From the NCBI GenBank assembly GCA_015057365.1, contig SVEN01000032.1, positions 1 through 33,794 on the forward strand: a stretch of DNA of 33,794 nucleotides, given 5' to 3'. Position numbers and translations under genes: made by a program. Positions 30,371-33,794 of the stretch are shown here, in pieces. The stretch is from Lachnospiraceae bacterium. GTDB taxonomy: Bacteria > Bacillota > Clostridia > Lachnospirales > Lachnospiraceae. The notes under the pieces are model-generated. The model did not search any database, was not told the DNA's origin, and was given only the letters and a program-made list of their open reading frames with translations. Numbering within the stretch: the first letter of the stretch is position 1; each line of letters starts with the position of its first letter.

Positions 30371-30459
30371 TCACGTGATGGGCAAACTTGCGGAAACGCA
30401 GGGACGCAAAGCCAGAAGTCTACGGGAATTCGAAAGATATACTACGATTGTTCGGCTGC
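30371..30459 (+). promoter_or_regulatory. Cyclic di-GMP-I riboswitch (GEMM-I)
   Basis: The core matches GEMM-I: GTGATGGGCAAACTTGCG, a GCG-GAAA-CGC hairpin with GNRA tetraloop, then GGGACGCAAAGCC, and a second hairpin before the closing strand. A terminator starts where the aptamer ends. It would link cellular c-di-GMP to transcription of the 30679 surface protein. Whether ligand turns expression on or off cannot be decided without folding the P1/terminator competition. Confidence 0.92.
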
Positions 30460-30487
30460 AGGATAGTTTATTCTGCAGCCTTTTTTT
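30454..30487 (+). terminator. Riboswitch expression-platform terminator
   Basis: GGCTGCAG (30454-30461) pairs with CTGCAGCC (30473-30480), followed by seven T. Its 5' arm overlaps the last bases of the aptamer. Confidence 0.92.
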
Positions 30488-30489
30488 AC

Positions 30490-30652
30490 TTTATAGGAAA
30501 TTGCGTAATTTCCTATAAATTAAAAACGCTCCGCTGTGGATGCGCACGCTTTTGCAGAGGAAGATGTCGCGTAAATGCGACGCAAAAGCGGCGCGAGAGT
30601 TCCGCAAGCGGAACTCTTTGTTCTTTCGTTTTTTTCAGATGAAAGCTTGCGG
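30490..30652 (+). promoter_or_regulatory. Three further hairpins in the leader of the surface-protein gene
   Basis: A perfect 13-bp stem TTTATAGGAAATT/AATTTCCTATAAA with GCGT loop lies at 30490-30519. CGCTTTTGC/GCAAAAGCG (30547-30555, 30582-30590) encloses GTCGC/GCGAC. GAGTTCCG-CAAG-CGGAACTC (30597-30616) is followed by a T-rich stretch. CCGCAAG (30602-30608) could alternatively pair with CTTGCGG (30646-30652) just before the ribosome site. This is more structure than the riboswitch needs. Confidence 0.6.
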
Positions 30653-30678
30653 TTGTCCATAAAAAGAAGGAGGAGCAT

Positions 30679-33621
30679 ATGAAAAAGCTTAAAAGAGGAA
30701 TGGTGAGCATAATGCTTGCCGCAGCGATGCTGTTTACCTGCTTTGCGACACCAAAGAGTGCACAGGCAGCGGGACAGCAGACCAAGCAGTATGTCTGCGA
30801 TGGTTTTAATGTGGAGTTTACGGTAACGGATGAGTATGACAATGTGTTTCAGGCAGACATGACCATTACCAACACCGGTACGGAAGTGATGCGCGACTGG
30901 GCATTTTCCTGTGATTTTATGCATAAAATCACGAATATCTGGAATGCGCGTGTTTTGAGAACGCAGGACGAGTTCTGTGTAATCGGCAACTATGACTGGA
31001 ATCAGAACCTTGCTCCGGGGGAGAGTGCAACCTTCGGACTTGTTGCGGAAAAGACCGCGGACGGTGAGATTATTTTCCCGGATGCCTTTGCATTGGTAAT
31101 GAAGGAAGTGGTTGTGGATACCGCTGATTATAGTGTGGAATTTATCGTATTTTCCGATTGGGGAGCAGCAAATGACGGTATGTTTGTTGTAAGAAATCTG
31201 ACAGGAAGAACGATTCATAACTGGGAGCTTACGTTTGCTTATGACAGAGAGATTACAAAGATTTCCAATTCGGCGATTCTCTCTTATGAAAACGGTTTGT
31301 ATTCTCTTCGTAATGCAGGATACAATGCCGATTTGGAGCCGTATGGTGCAACCTACCTCAACTTTAATGCAGGACAGGGAAACGGAACGGAAAAGGCAGT
31401 TATTTACGAGATGACGGAGATTGCGTATGACACAGTACAGCATCCGTTTGTATTTTCAGGAACGGTTACCGAGAGCCTGTATGGTGGGCCGGCTGCCGGT
31501 GCTACGGTAGAAGTGTTACAGAACGGAGTGCCGGTACAGACGGTTACTACGGATGCAAATGGCATCTACAGAATCTCCTTGTACAAGGGTAATTATGACC
31601 TTCGTGTATCCAAGGATTTTTATTATCCGGTAGAAACCACTTTCGTAAGCAGCCGCTATGCCACCGCTCCGAACGTAGAGCTTTCTCCGATGGCATACGC
31701 ATTAAACGGCGTAGTAACCGACGCAGTAAGCGGCGATGTTCTTTCCGGTGTCGTAGTAACCGTGAAGGACGGCGAGACCGTAGTAGCAGAAGCAGTAACG
31801 GATGAAAACGGAGCATACAGTGCAAATCTGTATCATAAGGAATATACCCTTGCATATGCAGCTGAAGATTATGTAGGAACCACCGTTTCTGTAATCGGCG
31901 GCGAGCAGGCAACTGCAGACGTGGCCCTTGATCGTGTAGTATATGAGTTGACCGGCGTAGTAACCGACGCAGTAAGCGGCGATGTTCTTTCCGGTGTCGT
32001 AGTAACCGTGAAGGACGGCGAGACCGTAGTAGCAGAAGCAGTAACGGATGAAAACGGAGCATACAGTGCAAATCTGTATCATAAGGAATATACCCTTGCA
32101 TATGCAGCTGAAGATTATGTAGGAACCACCGTTTCTGTAATCGGCGGCGAGCAGGCAACTGCAGACGTGGCACTTGACCGCGTGGTATATGAGTTGACCG
32201 GTGTAGTAACCGACGCAGTAAGCGGCGATGTTCTTTCCGGTGTCGTAGTAACCGTGAAGGACGGCGAGAACGTAGTAGCAGAAGCAGTAACGGATGAAAA
32301 CGGAGCATACAGTGCAAATCTGTATCATAAGGAATATACCCTTGCATTTGCAGCTGAAGATTATGTAGGAAAGACTGTTTCCGTAATCGGCGGCGAGCAG
32401 GCAACCGCAGACGTGGCTCTTGACCGTGTGGTATATGAGTTGACCGGCGTAGTAACCGACGCAGTAAGCGGTGATGTTCTTTCCGGCGTCGTAGTAACCG
32501 TGAAGGACGGCGAGACTGTAGTAGCAGAAGCAGTAACGGATGAAAACGGAGCATACAGTGCAAATCTGTATCATAAGGAATATACCCTTGCATATGCAGC
32601 TGAAGATTATGTAGGAACCACTGTTTCCGTAATCGGCAGAGAGCAGGCAACCGCAGACGTGGCACTTGATCGTGTAGTGTATACCGAGACCGGTGTTGTG
32701 GTAGATGCGGAGACCGGGGATGTTTTGGCAGGAGTTGTTGTGACTCTTACACAGAATGGGGAAGTATTCGCTGAAACCGTAACGGATGAAAATGGTGCAT
32801 ACAGCCTGGAATTCTATAAGGGTGCGTATACTGTTTCTTTTGAAAAGGAAGGCTATGAGGAAAAAGAAGTATCCCGTGACGGAATGGGAAGTCTTGTTGT
32901 AGAGAAGGAAGAACTGTGTCCGGAAATCTATGATGTATATGGTGAAGTAAAGAATGCTGTAAACGGACAGAAGTTAGAGGGCGTACTTGTAAAGGTTTAT
33001 GAAGGAAGTTTTGATTCTCTTGATGTAATTCCGGTAGAAGTGCAGCCGGTAGCTACCTTGGAGACCGATGCAAACGGAAGCTATTCCGTAAGACTGCCGA
33101 AGGGTGCGTATACGCTTGTATTCGAGAAGGAAGGCTTTATTACCGGCCTCCTCAAGACGGAGTCTGTAAAGAACGGAGATGCACAGACCACGGCACTTTC
33201 CCCGATTCTGGAGGATAATGAGTACCGTATCGTATTGACCTGGGCAGCTGCACCGAAGGATCTGGATTCTCACCTTGACATTTATGAAAACGGAACAAGA
33301 AAATATCATGTATACTATGGTTCCACAAAGGTAAGAGAAGACGGAGAAGTGATTGCGAAGCTGGACGTGGATGATATGAACGGATACGGTCCGGAGACCG
33401 TTACGGTAACGGTGTTTGCAGATAAGGACCGTACGTATACTTATTATATACATTGCTGGTCCTCCACACCGGCAGGTTCTCCGCAGTTCTATGATTCGGA
33501 AGCGGTAGTAAATGTATATCGCGGGGATGAATTGGTAAAGACCTACGAGATCCCGGAAGACCAGACGGACAGATACTGGTATGTATTTGATATTATTGAC
33601 GGCGAGATTGTAGACCGCTAA
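30679..33621 (+). CDS. Secreted c-di-GMP-controlled surface protein: two CBM2-like domains, carboxypeptidase-regulatory-like repeats, YfaP/DUF2135-like end
   Basis: 980 residues. A Sec signal peptide (about 1-30, ending SAQAA) leads to two CBM2-like domains (about 37-150 and 152-250; NTGTEVMRDWAFSCDF, NYDWNQNLAPGESATFG, NLTGRTIHNWELTF). Seven carboxypeptidase-regulatory/Cna-B-like beta domains follow: one diverged (about 254-343), four nearly identical of 82 residues (344-671), one diverged (672-753) and one more (about 755-850). The C-terminal domain (about 851-980; LTWAAAPKDLDSHL) resembles YfaP/DUF2135. There is no LPXTG motif or transmembrane anchor. The architecture suggests a stalk displaying polysaccharide-binding domains. 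The upstream c-di-GMP-I riboswitch fits an adhesion or biofilm role, inferred. AAGGAGGAG precedes the ATG. Confidence 0.88.
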   Translation: MKKLKRGMVSIMLAAAMLFTCFATPKSAQAAGQQTKQYVCDGFNVEFTVTDEYDNVFQADMTITNTGTEVMRDWAFSCDFMHKITNIWNARVLRTQDEFCVIGNYDWNQNLAPGESATFGLVAEKTADGEIIFPDAFALVMKEVVVDTADYSVEFIVFSDWGAANDGMFVVRNLTGRTIHNWELTFAYDREITKISNSAILSYENGLYSLRNAGYNADLEPYGATYLNFNAGQGNGTEKAVIYEMTEIAYDTVQHPFVFSGTVTESLYGGPAAGATVEVLQNGVPVQTVTTDANGIYRISLYKGNYDLRVSKDFYYPVETTFVSSRYATAPNVELSPMAYALNGVVTDAVSGDVLSGVVVTVKDGETVVAEAVTDENGAYSANLYHKEYTLAYAAEDYVGTTVSVIGGEQATADVALDRVVYELTGVVTDAVSGDVLSGVVVTVKDGETVVAEAVTDENGAYSANLYHKEYTLAYAAEDYVGTTVSVIGGEQATADVALDRVVYELTGVVTDAVSGDVLSGVVVTVKDGENVVAEAVTDENGAYSANLYHKEYTLAFAAEDYVGKTVSVIGGEQATADVALDRVVYELTGVVTDAVSGDVLSGVVVTVKDGETVVAEAVTDENGAYSANLYHKEYTLAYAAEDYVGTTVSVIGREQATADVALDRVVYTETGVVVDAETGDVLAGVVVTLTQNGEVFAETVTDENGAYSLEFYKGAYTVSFEKEGYEEKEVSRDGMGSLVVEKEELCPEIYDVYGEVKNAVNGQKLEGVLVKVYEGSFDSLDVIPVEVQPVATLETDANGSYSVRLPKGAYTLVFEKEGFITGLLKTESVKNGDAQTTALSPILEDNEYRIVLTWAAAPKDLDSHLDIYENGTRKYHVYYGSTKVREDGEVIAKLDVDDMNGYGPETVTVTVFADKDRTYTYYIHCWSSTPAGSPQFYDSEAVVNVYRGDELVKTYEIPEDQTDRYWYVFDIIDGEIVDR
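31708..32691 (+). repeat. Four tandem 246-base repeats inside the surface-protein gene
   Basis: Units begin at 31708, 31954, 32200 and 32446, exactly 246 bases apart (82 codons), each starting GVVTDAVSGDVLSG. Only scattered base changes separate them, mostly silent. A fifth diverged unit starts at 32692 in the same register. Recent duplication or ongoing gene conversion is likely. Confidence 0.95.
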
Positions 33622-33630
33622 AAAGAAGAG

Positions 33631-33662
33631 GAGCGCACGGATGAAAGACCGGGCGCTCTTTT
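33631..33662 (+). terminator. Terminator of the surface-protein gene
   Basis: GAGCGC (33631-33636) pairs with GCGCTC (33653-33658) over a 16-base loop, then TTTTC. Confidence 0.75.
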
Positions 33663-33667
33663 CTTTA

Positions 33668-33794
33668 GGCTCTTTGTCAAGAGTTGGGGTAAAATATTTC
33701 AGAGGCATAGGAATTCGTTCCTGTGCCTCTTTAAGTTAAAGCAAGGAAGATTCGATTCCTGAAGTTTCTAAAGTTTCTATATCCAAAAGCATTT
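33668..33794. other. Possible insertion-sequence end at the window edge
   Basis: The segment begins GGCTCTTTGTCAAGAGTTGG, which reminds me of ISL3-type termini. It then has a 13-bp hairpin (AGAGGCATAGGAA, TTCG loop, TTCCTGTGCCTCT; 33701-33730, one G.U). No transposase frame is in view. It could equally be a second terminator. Confidence 0.3.

Noticed and set aside
31547-32665. Long open frames (372 and 290 codons) on the minus strand opposite the tandem repeats
   Set aside because: They arise because one 246-base unit without stops is repeated four times; the peptides are periodic, lack ribosome sites and lie opposite a clear secreted protein.
31708-32691. Tandem repeats as a CRISPR array
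   Set aside because: Units are contiguous 246-base coding repeats with no spacers.

Overview
The window reads as chromosome of an anaerobic, spore-forming, probably motile Firmicute of the Clostridia, most like Lachnospiraceae. The reasons are an NAD-linked [FeFe]-hydrogenase operon, sporulation genes (spoIIR, a SipL-type SPOCS/LysM protein), veg, a T-box leader before ileS, a c-di-GMP-I riboswitch, and promoters that look specific for sigma-A, sigma-F, sigma-E and sigma-28. Family calls were made by reading the translations; no database search was possible.

Region 1 (1-7430) is a divergent hydrogenase locus. Leftward runs hydC (NuoE-like), an orphan HATPase protein, a [2Fe-2S] HndB-like protein and hydB (NuoF-like, cut by the window edge); the catalytic hydA is expected beyond the left edge. 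Rightward runs a set that looks sensory: DRTGG protein, RsbW-like ATPase, a [FeFe]-hydrogenase-like protein with a non-canonical H-cluster pocket, a second DRTGG protein, a PHP phosphoesterase and a lipoprotein. A TM1266-type regulator of iron-only hydrogenase systems lies at 10979-11230.

Region 2 (7431-13010) holds veg, the SipL-like gene, a short DtxR-family regulator with iron-type ligands, an unknown gene under a sigma-28-like promoter, the TM1266 gene, ispE and spoIIR. At 7818-7877 a 12-bp terminator hairpin hides the ribosome binding site of the SipL gene, while a sigma-E-like promoter appears to start inside the loop.

Region 3 (13016-23372) is mixed. It has a 970-residue fusion of an ECF sigma factor, a membrane segment, an extracellular solute-binding domain and a BspA-like leucine-rich tail; then an alpha/beta hydrolase, a DUF1934 protein, a GH113-like glycosidase, and a leftward group of pncB, a VanY-type carboxypeptidase, plsC and a membrane protein.

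Region 4 (23373-26348) looks like inserted or fast-evolving DNA. An A+T-rich orphan P-loop (GTPase-like) gene has its own strong promoter. After it come a T-box leader with an isoleucine specifier and about 650 bases of two related long imperfect palindromes, lying between the T-box terminator and ileS.

Region 5 (26349-33794) has ileS (type 2 by sequence), a DUF554 membrane protein, and a c-di-GMP-I riboswitch with terminator controlling a 980-residue secreted protein with two CBM2-like domains and four almost identical 82-residue repeats. The right edge may be entering an insertion sequence.

The strongest candidates for something undescribed are the sigma-factor/solute-binding fusion, the hydrogenase-like sensor module, the hairpin-embedded sporulation promoter, the orphan P-loop gene and the palindromes between T-box and ileS.
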